DNA of 64,000 bases from assembly GCF_900104355.1 (NCBI RefSeq), contig NZ_FNIY01000002.1:372001-436000 (forward strand). The letters run 5' to 3'. A model generated the notes under the pieces. That model saw nothing but the letters and a program-made list of their open reading frames with translations, was not told the DNA's origin and made no database searches. Source of the stretch: Phyllobacterium sp. OV277 (GTDB taxonomy: Bacteria; Pseudomonadota; Alphaproteobacteria; Rhizobiales; Rhizobiaceae). Positions 20,666-28,873 of the stretch are shown piece after piece (position 1 is the stretch's first letter; the number at the start of each line of letters is the position of its first letter). The position numbers were made by a program, and so were the translations under genes.

Positions 20666-21832
20666 ATGATGACCCTTGTTCTGGACCTGCCCACCGCAGA
20701 TGGTAAGCTTTCAGCCTATCGCCTTTCAGGTGAGCCAACCGCCCGGCCAGCCTCCCCACCAGTCTTCAATCGTATCGCCTATGCAGCCGCCCATGTGGTA
20801 TCCGATCCGCTAAAGGACAGGACACCATGGGGCTCTCCGGCCATAGATTGGGATGCGACCATGGCGTTTCGCCACCATCTCTGGTCCCTCGGATTCAAGA
20901 TCGCCGAAGCGATGGACACAGCCCAGCGTGGCATGGGGCTGGACTGGGCTGGCGCGCAGGAACTGATACGTCGTTCGCTTACCGAAGCACGCAGTGTTTC
21001 GGGTGCCGATCTTGCTTGTGGTGCTGGAACCGATCAACTGCTACCCGAAAATACCAGCACCCTTGGGGATGTTATTTCTGCTTATGAAACGCAGATCGGT
21101 TTTGTTGAAGCGCATGGTGGCCGCGCTGTCATGATGGCAAGCAGGGCTCTCGCCAAAGTGGCAAAATCCGGGGATGATTATCGAAGCGTCTATGGCGAAA
21201 TCCTGCGCCAGACACAGAATAAGGTCGTGCTGCATTGGCTCGGCGATATGTTTGACGCACAGCTTTCGGGTTATTGGGGCTCCCATGCCTTTGAGGAAGC
21301 GCTGGAAACGGTGCTCGCCATAATCACCGACAACAAAGACAAGGTTGAGGGCATCAAGATTTCCCTGCTCGACAACGAAAGAGAGATTGCTTTACGCAAG
21401 CGTCTGCCCGAGGGCGTTCTGTGTTTCACTGGCGATGATTTCAACTATGCGGAACTGATTGAAGGGGACGGCGAGAAATATAGCCATGCCCTGCTTGGCA
21501 TTTTCGATGCAGTCGCGCCGCACGCATCCAAAGCATTGGCTCATTTGGCCAATGGACAAACGCAAGCGTTCCGCGATGTGATCGAGCCCACTGTGCCACT
21601 GTCGCGCAAAATCTTTGAAGCACCCACCCAATATTACAAGGCGGGTGTGGTTTTCCTTGCTTGGCTCAACGGTCACCAGAACCATTTCACCATGCCCGCA
21701 GGCATGCAGTCGGCGCGCGGTATCGTGCATTACGCCGATATTTTCCGACTGGCCGACCAGGCCAATGTTCTGGACAGGCCAGAGCTTGCGACAGGCCGTA
21801 TGAAGAGCTTGCTGCAAATCTACGGACTTTAA
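20666..21832 (+). CDS. DUF993 protein, dihydrodipicolinate-synthase-like TIM barrel
   Basis: A 388-residue protein I recognise as DUF993, a group related to the DHDPS/NAL aldolase superfamily. The segment VEGIKISLLDNE (Lys231) resembles the Schiff-base lysine strand of that superfamily, which would make it an aldolase or dehydratase working on a keto acid; this is inference. GGGAG precedes the tandem ATGs at 20666 and 20669; either could start. The longer upstream frame covers the operator and is not coding. It is divergent from the lacI-Gfo/Idh operon and shares its operators, so it belongs to the same pathway. No reaction has been assigned to the family as far as I know. Confidence 0.85.
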   Translation: MMTLVLDLPTADGKLSAYRLSGEPTARPASPPVFNRIAYAAAHVVSDPLKDRTPWGSPAIDWDATMAFRHHLWSLGFKIAEAMDTAQRGMGLDWAGAQELIRRSLTEARSVSGADLACGAGTDQLLPENTSTLGDVISAYETQIGFVEAHGGRAVMMASRALAKVAKSGDDYRSVYGEILRQTQNKVVLHWLGDMFDAQLSGYWGSHAFEEALETVLAIITDNKDKVEGIKISLLDNEREIALRKRLPEGVLCFTGDDFNYAELIEGDGEKYSHALLGIFDAVAPHASKALAHLANGQTQAFRDVIEPTVPLSRKIFEAPTQYYKAGVVFLAWLNGHQNHFTMPAGMQSARGIVHYADIFRLADQANVLDRPELATGRMKSLLQIYGL

Positions 21833-21908
21833 GTTTTCCGGGCACTTGATCGAAGGAGCCTGCCGGGCGATTGTCTGCGCCGACTCATCCGATCAGGCAG
21901 GATTTCCC

Positions 21909-22526
21909 ATGAAGCTTCTTTATCAGACGCACTCGCCCTATGCGCGTAAAGTGCTGGTTGCCATTCATGAGATCGGCCTCGCGGATAGTGTTGAGGTGAT
22001 CCACCATGAAACCAGCCCGACCCGGCGCAATGAAGACGTCTACGCGCTCAACCCATTGGGCAAGGTCCCGGTGCTCATCGACAATGACGGTCTTGCGCTC
22101 TTTGACTCAGTCGTTATCGCTGATTATCTCAGCACGCTGCCCGGTGGAAACGCACTCATCCCCGCAACAGGCAAAGCGCGCTGGGATACTTTGCGGCTGC
22201 AGGCAGCGGCGCAGGGTATTGCCGATTCCGGGATTGTGGTGCGATGGGAGACCGAGCGGCGGCCGGAACCCGTACGCTGGGCAACCATGCGCGATGCTCA
22301 ACTGCAAAAAATTATCGCGGCCTGCGACTTTGCCGAAAAGGAAGCAGCGCTTGAGGGTCTGCCGCTTATTGGTGAGATCGCGTTGGCAACAACTTTGAAC
22401 TGGGTCGAATTCCGCGGCATTTATCCGTTCATAGAGAAGCGTCCACGCCTTGCCGCATGGTATGCGGAATTCTGCCAGCGACCATCCATGCAGGCGACAT
22501 CTTTCTCCGGCGAAACCCACGACTGA
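21909..22526 (+). CDS. Glutathione S-transferase family protein
   Basis: A 205-residue GST. The N-terminal thioredoxin-like domain begins KLLYQTHSPYARKVLVAIHE with Ser9 (or Tyr11) at the usual catalytic place; LNPLGKVPVLIDNDGLALFDSVVIADYL holds the cis-Pro and glutathione gamma-glutamyl site. The C-terminal helical domain ends RPRLAAWYAEFCQRPSM. It follows the DUF993 gene by 76 bases and may be co-transcribed. Its role there is unclear: detoxification, or a glutathione-dependent step. Confidence 0.9.
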   Translation: MKLLYQTHSPYARKVLVAIHEIGLADSVEVIHHETSPTRRNEDVYALNPLGKVPVLIDNDGLALFDSVVIADYLSTLPGGNALIPATGKARWDTLRLQAAAQGIADSGIVVRWETERRPEPVRWATMRDAQLQKIIAACDFAEKEAALEGLPLIGEIALATTLNWVEFRGIYPFIEKRPRLAAWYAEFCQRPSMQATSFSGETHD

Positions 22527-22537
22527 TAGAAAAGCGT

Positions 22538-23008
22538 TCAGCCACCAAGAAAAGAAGCAAGCTTGTTCAACGTGGAACGGCACCCGGTTTCATTGTCTTC
22601 GGGCCGGATACCCCGGGGAATATCGTTACACGCTATGGTAATCTGCGAGCCACCGTCCGTCGGCTCCATCGTCGTTGTCATCAGCATTTCGCCCGCATAG
22701 GCCGGATCATCCGATTCAAACCGGACCGCCCATACGATCTTGCTGGCAGGTACCAGAGCCACAAAGCGGACGTCAAAAGTATCAATATTGTCCAACGTCT
22801 TGCCGCGTGGCAGCCCCTCATCCTCGGGGTAAACGAGTGACATACGTAGAGACCCGCCTTCGCGCCCATCAAAATCATGGACAATGCCATGCATGGAGCC
22901 GGGCGGAAGCCATACGGCAAGGGCGTCAGGATCTGTGAAAGCACCGTAAACGGCCTCACAGGACGCCTTCATTGCCTTGGATACAACTGTGCTCGAAGTA
23001 TCGCTCAT
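22538..23008 (-). CDS. SRPBCC/AHSA1-like (START-fold) protein
   Basis: A 156-residue protein of the SRPBCC superfamily. It shows KASCEAVYGAFTDPDALAVWLPP at the N-terminus, a central GGSLRMSLVYP strand and the C-terminal helix TGCRSTLNKLASFLGG, as in AHSA1-domain proteins that bind a hydrophobic ligand in a helix-grip cavity. No catalytic role can be assigned. It lies downstream of the glycerol operon but behind its terminator and so is probably independent. Confidence 0.85.
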   Translation of the reverse strand: MSDTSSTVVSKAMKASCEAVYGAFTDPDALAVWLPPGSMHGIVHDFDGREGGSLRMSLVYPEDEGLPRGKTLDNIDTFDVRFVALVPASKIVWAVRFESDDPAYAGEMLMTTTMEPTDGGSQITIACNDIPRGIRPEDNETGCRSTLNKLASFLGG

Positions 23009-23072
23009 GTCCCCATCATAGCCGATTGGCGGTAAAATTCCAATCTGGCTCTATCGATGCGGTTGCTCAAAG

Positions 23073-23108
23073 AAAAAGGGGATGGCGCGCGAGCACCATC
23101 CCCTTTTT
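23073..23108 (-). terminator. Strong terminator of the glycerol operon
   Basis: A perfect 13-bp stem AAAAAGGGGATGG / CCATCCCCTTTTT with a 10-base loop ends in Ts on the minus strand, 17 bases past the glpV stop. It would also work on the other strand. Confidence 0.88.
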
Positions 23109-23124
23109 CATCGGATAGCAAAGC

Positions 23125-24849
23125 TTACTTGTTCCAGCTCTTGACCAGCTCATCATAATTGATGGTCTGGGGCTTTTCCTTTTCATTGGCGATCTTCAGC
23201 TGAGGTGCGAGATGACCGTTCTTGACGGCATCGGCATTCCAGTAGGCAAGATCATGCTCTTCGGCCAGTTTCGGACCGATATCGCCCTGCACGCCCGACT
23301 TTTCGATGCGGCCCATGACCTTTTCCTGCTCGGCGCAGAGAGAGTCCATGGCGGCCTGCGCCGTCTTGGCACCGGATGATGCATCGCCAACAGCCTGCCA
23401 CCAAAGCTGTGCCAGCTTCGGATAATCAGGAACATTGGTACCTGTCGGTGACCACTGAACACGGGCTGGCGAGCGATAGAACTCGATCAGACCGCCGAGC
23501 TGCGGCGCACGCTTGGTGAAGCTCTTGTCCTTGATCGTCGATTCACGAATGAAGGTGAGGCCGATCTGGCTCTTCTTCACGTCAACCGTCTTCGAAGTGA
23601 CGAACTGTGCGTAGAGCCAGGCGGCCTTGGCACGGTCTGTTGGTGTCGACTTCATCAGGGTCCATGAACCCACGTCCTGATAGCCGAGCTTCATGCCGTC
23701 TTTCCAGTAAACGCCATGCGGCGAAGGAGCCATGCGCCACTTTGGCGTGCCGTCGTCGTTCATGACAGGCAGACCCGGCTTGACCATGTCGGCGGTGAAA
23801 GCGGTGTACCAGAAAATCTGCTGCGCGACATTGCCCTGCGCCGGTACGGGACCGGATTCAGAGAAGGTCATGCCCTGTGCTTCCGGCGGTGCATAGGCCT
23901 TCAACCAGTCGAGATATTTCTGGATTGAGTAAACCGCTGCTGGTCCGTTGGTATCGCCGCCACGGGCCACGCAGGAACCGACTGGCTGGGACTTCTCGTT
24001 GACCTTGATGCCCCATTCATCCACAGGCAGACCGTTTGGCAGGCCCTTATCGCCATTGCCGGCCATGGAGAGCCAAGCATCAGTAAAGCGCCAACCGAGT
24101 GACGGGTCTTTTTTGCCATAGTCCATATGGCCGTAAACCTTCTTGCCGCCGACGTCGCGGCCAGTGAAGAACTCAGCAATATCCTCATAGGCAGACCAGT
24201 TGACCGGAACACCGAGTTCGTAGCCATATTTCGCCTTGAAGTCGGCCTTGTTCTTTTCGTCGTTGAACCAGTCGTAGCGGAACCAGTAAAGGTTGGCGAA
24301 CTGCTGATCAGGAAGCTGATAAAGCTTCTTGTCCGGCGCTGTCGTGAACTTGGTGCCGATGAAGTCATCAATGTCGAGACCGGGATTGGTCACGTCCTTG
24401 CCTTCGCTTGCCATAAAGTCGGTCAGGTTGCGGACCTGCTGATAGCGCCAGTGGGTGCCGATCAGATCGCTATCATTGACCCAGCCGTCATAAAGGTTCT
24501 GGCCGGTCTGCATCTGCGTCTGGATCTTTTCAACAACGTCACCTTCCTGGATCACGTCATGCGTGACCTTGATGCCGGTGATAGCCGTGAACGCCGGTGC
24601 AAGCACCTGCGATTCATACTGGTGCGTGGTCAGCGATTCCGAGACGACCTTGATTTCCATGCCTGCAAAAGGCTTGGCCGCGTCGATGAACCACTGCATT
24701 TCCTTTTCCTGACCAGCGCGGTCAAGCGTGGAAACATCGCCAATTTCCTTGTCGAGGAATTTCTTGGCGTCATCGATCCCGGCATAGGCAGAGCCTGCAC
24801 CGAGCAACAGCGCCAGTGCTGTTGTTGTCGTTAGTATTCGCGTTCGCAT
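23125..24849 (-). CDS. glpV: Glycerol ABC transporter, periplasmic binding protein (GlpV-like)
   Basis: A 574-residue family 1 binding protein, longer than sugar-binding relatives, as in the rhizobial glycerol-binding protein GlpV. The signal peptide is residues 1-23 (GAGSAYA before GIDDAKK). Stretches such as YDGWVNDSDLIGTHWRY, YQLPDQQFANLYWFRYDWF and TNVPDYPKLAQLWWQAVGDA are typical. It is the last gene of the operon glpR-D-S-T-P-Q-(small genes)-U-V. Note that rhizobial GlpT/P/Q/S/U/V names are unrelated to the E. coli GlpT/GlpQ proteins. The ligand call of glycerol rests on operon context with glpD. Confidence 0.88.
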   Translation of the reverse strand: MRTRILTTTTALALLLGAGSAYAGIDDAKKFLDKEIGDVSTLDRAGQEKEMQWFIDAAKPFAGMEIKVVSESLTTHQYESQVLAPAFTAITGIKVTHDVIQEGDVVEKIQTQMQTGQNLYDGWVNDSDLIGTHWRYQQVRNLTDFMASEGKDVTNPGLDIDDFIGTKFTTAPDKKLYQLPDQQFANLYWFRYDWFNDEKNKADFKAKYGYELGVPVNWSAYEDIAEFFTGRDVGGKKVYGHMDYGKKDPSLGWRFTDAWLSMAGNGDKGLPNGLPVDEWGIKVNEKSQPVGSCVARGGDTNGPAAVYSIQKYLDWLKAYAPPEAQGMTFSESGPVPAQGNVAQQIFWYTAFTADMVKPGLPVMNDDGTPKWRMAPSPHGVYWKDGMKLGYQDVGSWTLMKSTPTDRAKAAWLYAQFVTSKTVDVKKSQIGLTFIRESTIKDKSFTKRAPQLGGLIEFYRSPARVQWSPTGTNVPDYPKLAQLWWQAVGDASSGAKTAQAAMDSLCAEQEKVMGRIEKSGVQGDIGPKLAEEHDLAYWNADAVKNGHLAPQLKIANEKEKPQTINYDELVKSWNK

Positions 24850-24961
24850 TGAAGTCCTCCCAGAGTTGCGATTGCTGGAACAACCGGATGATACCGGCTG
24901 TCCTGTTTCAACATGGCGTTTTGCCCGGAATTGTCCTTCGATTCCGGCGCCATATCATTTC

Positions 24962-25243
24962 CTACACGAAGCGGAATACGCCGACGGCGTAGACCACGGA
25001 GAGAGCCAAAGCCCACCACAGGTTGGGACCAACCAGCCCCAGCCAGGCGAGATGAATGAATGCGCTGCCAAGCAACGACACAAACAGGCGGTCGCCGCGC
25101 GTGGTTTCAAAGCGCAGGATGCCAACACGCGGATTGCCACCGGGAGAGACATATTCCCACACGGCCATGCCGATCAGCAGTGCCAGAATTGTCAGGAAGA
25201 ACAGCGCTGTCGGCAGCGTCCATGCCATCCACGAGAAGTTCAT
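24962..25243 (-). CDS. glpU: GlpU-like small membrane protein (DUF2160)
   Basis: A 93-residue inner-membrane protein with three predicted hydrophobic segments: LPTALFFLTILALLIGMAVW, LFVSLLGSAFIHLAWLGLVG and LWWALALSVVYAVGVFRFV. The middle RVGILRFETTRGDRLF is typical of DUF2160, found next to the glycerol-type ABC transporter in Rhizobiales. Its molecular role is not known to me. ATG 25243 overlaps the preceding stop by four bases (ATGA). Confidence 0.85.
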   Translation of the reverse strand: MNFSWMAWTLPTALFFLTILALLIGMAVWEYVSPGGNPRVGILRFETTRGDRLFVSLLGSAFIHLAWLGLVGPNLWWALALSVVYAVGVFRFV

Positions 25244-25572
25244 GATATTTTCCTTGAAGCCGGAGCGACAAGCGCTCCGCGCAAATCTGCATAGGCCACG
25301 GTTTTCATCAGCCCTGCCAGATGGTGAAAGGCATGCCAGTGGGCAATGCCGGAGGGGTCATTGAGTTCGGCTTTCAAATCGTCCCAATCCTCTCCCACAC
25401 TGGATTGAACGGGTTCAGGCTTCTCGTCGTTAAAGACATCATGGAAGTACACCCGCCAATACTGTTCCTTCTCAAGCGGTATTTCCGAAACACCCTGCGC
25501 GATAAGGGAAGCGAACAGCTTCGCGGTCGCTTCCTGCAACTCGACGATTGGAATACTCTTGAGTTCTGCCAT
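25240..25572 (-). CDS. Small protein of unknown function, paralogue B in the glp operon
   Basis: A 110-residue soluble-looking, acidic protein that I do not recognise. It is clearly a paralogue of the product of 25685-26023: both share IP....QYW.V, a DWDDL/DWEDL motif and the C-terminal block WHAF.HL.GLMK.VAYADL.G. No signal peptide or membrane helix is seen. ATG 25572 overlaps the stop of the 38-residue gene in TAATG and its own stop overlaps glpU in ATGA, so expression is tied to the transporter. The longer frame to 25596 ignores this junction. A role as an accessory or regulatory subunit of the glycerol transporter is inference only. Confidence 0.75.
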   Translation of the reverse strand: MAELKSIPIVELQEATAKLFASLIAQGVSEIPLEKEQYWRVYFHDVFNDEKPEPVQSSVGEDWDDLKAELNDPSGIAHWHAFHHLAGLMKTVAYADLRGALVAPASRKIS

Positions 25573-25688
25573 TACACGCTCTCCCGGGCGGAACACTTCG
25601 CCGTGATCTTGCGCAGGGCATATTGCTGCATAGTCGTGCTAAGCAGCAACGTCGTCACAAATATGTAAATCGTCCAGAAAGGGTTCAT
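25572..25688 (-). CDS. 38-residue single-span membrane peptide in the glp operon
   Basis: A very short frame starting at ATG 25688, which overlaps the stop of paralogue A by four bases (ATGA), and ending in TAA at 25572, which overlaps the ATG of paralogue B (TAATG). The peptide begins MNPFWTIYIFVTTLLLS, one hydrophobic helix, followed by a basic tail (YALRKITAKC). The two tight junctions make chance unlikely. I do not recognise a family. It fills the only gap between the two paralogues, so all bases between glpQ and glpU are coding. Confidence 0.7.
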   Translation of the reverse strand: MNPFWTIYIFVTTLLLSTTMQQYALRKITAKCSARESV

Positions 25689-26023
25689 GACAAGTCCCTC
25701 GCCGCGATGAAACTACCTTGCAGATCAGCGTAAGCCACCGCCTTCATCAATCCGGATAGATGATCAAAAGCATGCCAAAAAATGGTTGTTGTCTCTGGTA
25801 TTTGACCCGCAACCTCTGAACGCAGGTCCTCCCAATCATCCCACACGTCACCCATCGTGGGGCTTGGTGGGCCATCAAGGGCAAACGCGTCCGCAGCAAA
25901 AACAGACCAATACTGATTCTGTGTCACAGGAATCCGCTCAATACGAGCTTGCTCGAGAAGGTCGAACAACCTGTTGGTCAACCCCTTCAATTCACTCAAC
26001 TCGATCGAGTTTCCAGCATTCAT
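25685..26023 (-). CDS. Small protein of unknown function, paralogue A in the glp operon
   Basis: A 112-residue acidic protein without signal or membrane segment, paralogous to 25240-25572. Shared features are ELKGLTNRLFDLLEQ near the N-terminus, IPVTQNQYWSVF, VWDDWEDLRSE and FWHAFDHLSGLMKAVAYADL. ATG 26023 overlaps the last base of the glpQ stop (TGATG); the longer frame upstream lies inside glpQ and is not used. I know no function. Its place directly after the permease genes suggests that it works with the glycerol importer. Confidence 0.78.
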   Translation of the reverse strand: MNAGNSIELSELKGLTNRLFDLLEQARIERIPVTQNQYWSVFAADAFALDGPPSPTMGDVWDDWEDLRSEVAGQIPETTTIFWHAFDHLSGLMKAVAYADLQGSFIAARDLS

Positions 26024-26925
26024 CACACCCTCCCCAGGGCAAAGCCCTTGGCGATATAATTGCGCACGAAATAGATAACGATAGCGCCGGGGATCAGGGT
26101 CAATACACCTGCCGCCGCTAGAAGACCCCAGTCCATGCCCGATGCGGAAACAGTGCGGGTCATGGTTGCTGCGATTGGCTTGGCATCTGTTGTGGTCAGG
26201 GTGCGGGCAATCAGCAGTTCCACCCATGAGAACATGAAGCAGAAGAAGGCTGCCACACCGATACCGCTCGCGATCATCGGGATAAAAATCTTCACGAAAA
26301 AGCGTGGGAAGGAATAGCCGTCAATATAGGCTGTTTCATCGATTTCTTTCGGCACGCCCGACATGAAACCTTCCAGAATCCAGACAGCGAGCGGCACGTT
26401 AAACAGACAGTGGGCCAACGCAACGGCGATATGCGTGTCGATCAATCCGAAGGCGGAATAGAGCTGGAAGAATGGCAGGGCAAACACCGCTGGCGGTGCC
26501 ATGCGATTGGTGAGCAGCCAGAAGAACAGATGCTTGTCGCCAAGGAAACGATAACGCGAGAAGGCATAGGCCGCAGGAAGCGCCACCAGCACTGAAATCA
26601 CCATGTTCATCACCACGTAGATGATGGAATTGATGTAGCCGCGATACCATGCCGGATCGGTGAAGATGATGGCGTAATTGTTCAGTGTCGGGTTCTGTGG
26701 CCACAGGGTGAAACTGTTGAGAATCTCCTGATTGGTCTTGAAGCTCATATTGACGAGCCAATAGATCGGCAGCAGCAGGAAGATGATATAGATCGTTGGT
26801 ATCAGCCACCAGAATTTGGATTCATCGCCGCGCTTGCGCATCTTGCGCGCCAATGCCTTGTCAATCTTTGCCTGTTCGGGGCTGGCCGTTGCCGTGCGGG
26901 CGAGTGTTTCGTTTTGCACGCTCAT
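26023..26925 (-). CDS. glpQ: Glycerol ABC transporter permease (GlpQ-like)
   Basis: A 300-residue CUT1-like permease with a charged cytoplasmic N-terminus of about 38 residues, then FWWLIPTIYIIFLLLPIYWLV and further helices. The EAA loop reads KEIDETAYIDGYSFPRFFVKIFIP, with the Ala of the usual EAA replaced (DETA). ATG 26925 is chosen because it has GGAGCG upstream and starts just after the glpP stop at 26927. Confidence 0.88.
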   Translation of the reverse strand: MSVQNETLARTATASPEQAKIDKALARKMRKRGDESKFWWLIPTIYIIFLLLPIYWLVNMSFKTNQEILNSFTLWPQNPTLNNYAIIFTDPAWYRGYINSIIYVVMNMVISVLVALPAAYAFSRYRFLGDKHLFFWLLTNRMAPPAVFALPFFQLYSAFGLIDTHIAVALAHCLFNVPLAVWILEGFMSGVPKEIDETAYIDGYSFPRFFVKIFIPMIASGIGVAAFFCFMFSWVELLIARTLTTTDAKPIAATMTRTVSASGMDWGLLAAAGVLTLIPGAIVIYFVRNYIAKGFALGRV

Positions 26926-26926
26926 A

Positions 26927-27793
26927 TCAGCGCTCCGCATCATAGTTGGTCATGATCGTATAGAAGACCCATGACAGAAGAAGAATGATCAGGAAGTAGA
27001 CAATGGACATGGCCGCTGCCGGTCCAAGATCGAACTGGCCAATAGCAATTTTTACAAGATCGATGGACAGGAACGTGGTGGAGTTGCCTGGACCGCCGCC
27101 CGTTACCACGAATGGCTCGGTATAGATCATGAAGCTGTCCATAAAGCGCAGAAGCACGGCGATCAGCAGAACGCGGTTCATCTTTGGCAGCTGGATGTAA
27201 CGGAACACGGCCCAGCGCGATGCGCCATCAATCTTCGCAGCCTGATAGAAAGCATCGGGGATCGAGACAAGACCGGCATAGCAAAGCAGCACGACAAGAC
27301 TTGTCCAGTGCCAGACATCCATCAGGATGACCGTGAACCACGCATGCAGCGGGTTTTGCACGTAGTTGTAGTTGATCCCGAGGCTTTCAAGCGTATGACC
27401 GAGAAGACCAATATCAACGCGGCCAAACACCTGCCAGATCGTGCCAACCACATTCCACGGAATGAGCAACGGCAGCGCCATCAGCACGAGACATACCGGA
27501 ACACCAAGACCCTTGCGCGGCATATTCAGCGCAATGATGATGCCAAGCGGAATCTCAATGGCGAGAATAATAAATGAGAATACCAGATTGCGGAAAAGCG
27601 CCGAGTGAAAGCGCTCTGACTGCAGGATTTCCGTGAACCATTCTGTACCGGCCCAGAAGAACTGGTTGTTGCCGAACGTATCCTGCACCGAATAGTTGAC
27701 CACGGTCATCAGCGGGATGACGGCTGAAAAAGCCACAAGCAGAAGCATGGGCAGAACCATGAACCATGCTTTGTTGTTCCATGTTTTTTCCAT
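26927..27793 (-). CDS. glpP: Glycerol ABC transporter permease (GlpP-like)
   Basis: A 288-residue CUT1-like permease. The first helix is FMVLPMLLLVAFSAVIPLM, followed by the NYSVQDTF periplasmic loop and the EAA loop DAFYQAAKIDGASRWAVFRYIQLP. It lies three bases after glpT and ends just before glpQ. It forms the heterodimeric channel with GlpQ. Confidence 0.88.
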   Translation of the reverse strand: MEKTWNNKAWFMVLPMLLLVAFSAVIPLMTVVNYSVQDTFGNNQFFWAGTEWFTEILQSERFHSALFRNLVFSFIILAIEIPLGIIIALNMPRKGLGVPVCLVLMALPLLIPWNVVGTIWQVFGRVDIGLLGHTLESLGINYNYVQNPLHAWFTVILMDVWHWTSLVVLLCYAGLVSIPDAFYQAAKIDGASRWAVFRYIQLPKMNRVLLIAVLLRFMDSFMIYTEPFVVTGGGPGNSTTFLSIDLVKIAIGQFDLGPAAAMSIVYFLIILLLSWVFYTIMTNYDAER

Positions 27794-27796
27794 GGT

Positions 27797-28864
27797 TCAG
27801 TTTCCCCCGACGCGCCAGGAATCGGCGTAGATGTTGATGCCCTTCGGATCGAATGCAATATGCGGATCGGCAGGAATGGATTCGCCCTCAGCAACGATGA
27901 CCGCGATGTCCTGATTTTCCAGCTTGGTACGCACGATCTTGTGGCGACCAATATCCTCGACCTTGGCGATGGTGACAGGCATGCCCTCGCGGCCGAGCCT
28001 GATATATTCAGGGCGGATACCGAGTTCGATCTTCTTGGCGTCCGCAGGCATAGCCGGTGATGGCAATGCAATCTTGTGGCTACCCACCTGCGCGGTATCA
28101 CCGGCCAGTTGAACCGGCATGACATTCATGCCGGGCGAGCCGATGAAATAGCCGACGAATGTATGTTTTGGCCGCTCAAACAGCTCTTCCGGTGTGCCGA
28201 TCTGCACGATCTCACCGTCATACATGACGACAACTTTCTGGGCGAAGGTGAGCGCCTCGGTCTGATCGTGGGTAACGTAAACCATGGTGTAGCCAAAACG
28301 CTGATGCAACTGCTTCAGCTGCGAGCGCAACACCCATTTCATGTGCGGGTCGATAACTGTCAAAGGTTCGTCAAACAGAATGGCATTGACGTCGGAACGC
28401 ACAAGACCGCGTCCCAGCGAAATCTTCTGTTTCTGGTCAGCCGTGAGGCCGCGTGCCTTCTTGTTGGTCCAGCTGGCGAGATCGATCATCTCCAGCGTCT
28501 CGCGCACCTTGCGGTCAATCTCGGCCTCCGGCACGCCGCGATTGCGCAGCGGAAAGGCCAGATTGTCGTAAACCGTCATGGTGTCGTAAATAACAGGGAA
28601 CTGGAAGACCTGCGCAATATTGCGTTCCTGCGTCGACAGGTTGGTCACATCCTGCCCGTTGAACAGCAATTGGCCGTGCGATGGATGGATCAGGCCGGAA
28701 ATGATGTTGAGCAGTGTGGTCTTGCCACAGCCTGAAGGGCCGAGCAGCGCATAGGCACCGCCATCCTCCCAGGAATGATGCACCTCACGCAAGGCATAGT
28801 CCTTATCCGACTTCGGATTGGGACCATAGGCGTGGCGAATATGGTTGAGATCAATGCGCGCCAT
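27797..28864 (-). CDS. glpT: Glycerol ABC transporter ATPase (GlpT-like, degenerate signature)
   Basis: A 355-residue MalK-like ATPase. Walker A GPSGCGKTT (42-50), Walker B AILFDEPLTVID and the switch His199 in VTHDQTEAL are canonical. The ABC signature is LTADQ (140-144) in place of LSGGQ. C-terminal TOBE-like domain from about 240. It probably pairs with GlpS, whose defects are complementary (see findings). ATG 28864 lies nine bases after the glpS stop. Confidence 0.88.
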   Translation of the reverse strand: MARIDLNHIRHAYGPNPKSDKDYALREVHHSWEDGGAYALLGPSGCGKTTLLNIISGLIHPSHGQLLFNGQDVTNLSTQERNIAQVFQFPVIYDTMTVYDNLAFPLRNRGVPEAEIDRKVRETLEMIDLASWTNKKARGLTADQKQKISLGRGLVRSDVNAILFDEPLTVIDPHMKWVLRSQLKQLHQRFGYTMVYVTHDQTEALTFAQKVVVMYDGEIVQIGTPEELFERPKHTFVGYFIGSPGMNVMPVQLAGDTAQVGSHKIALPSPAMPADAKKIELGIRPEYIRLGREGMPVTIAKVEDIGRHKIVRTKLENQDIAVIVAEGESIPADPHIAFDPKGINIYADSWRVGGN

Positions 28865-28873
28865 GATTTTCCC

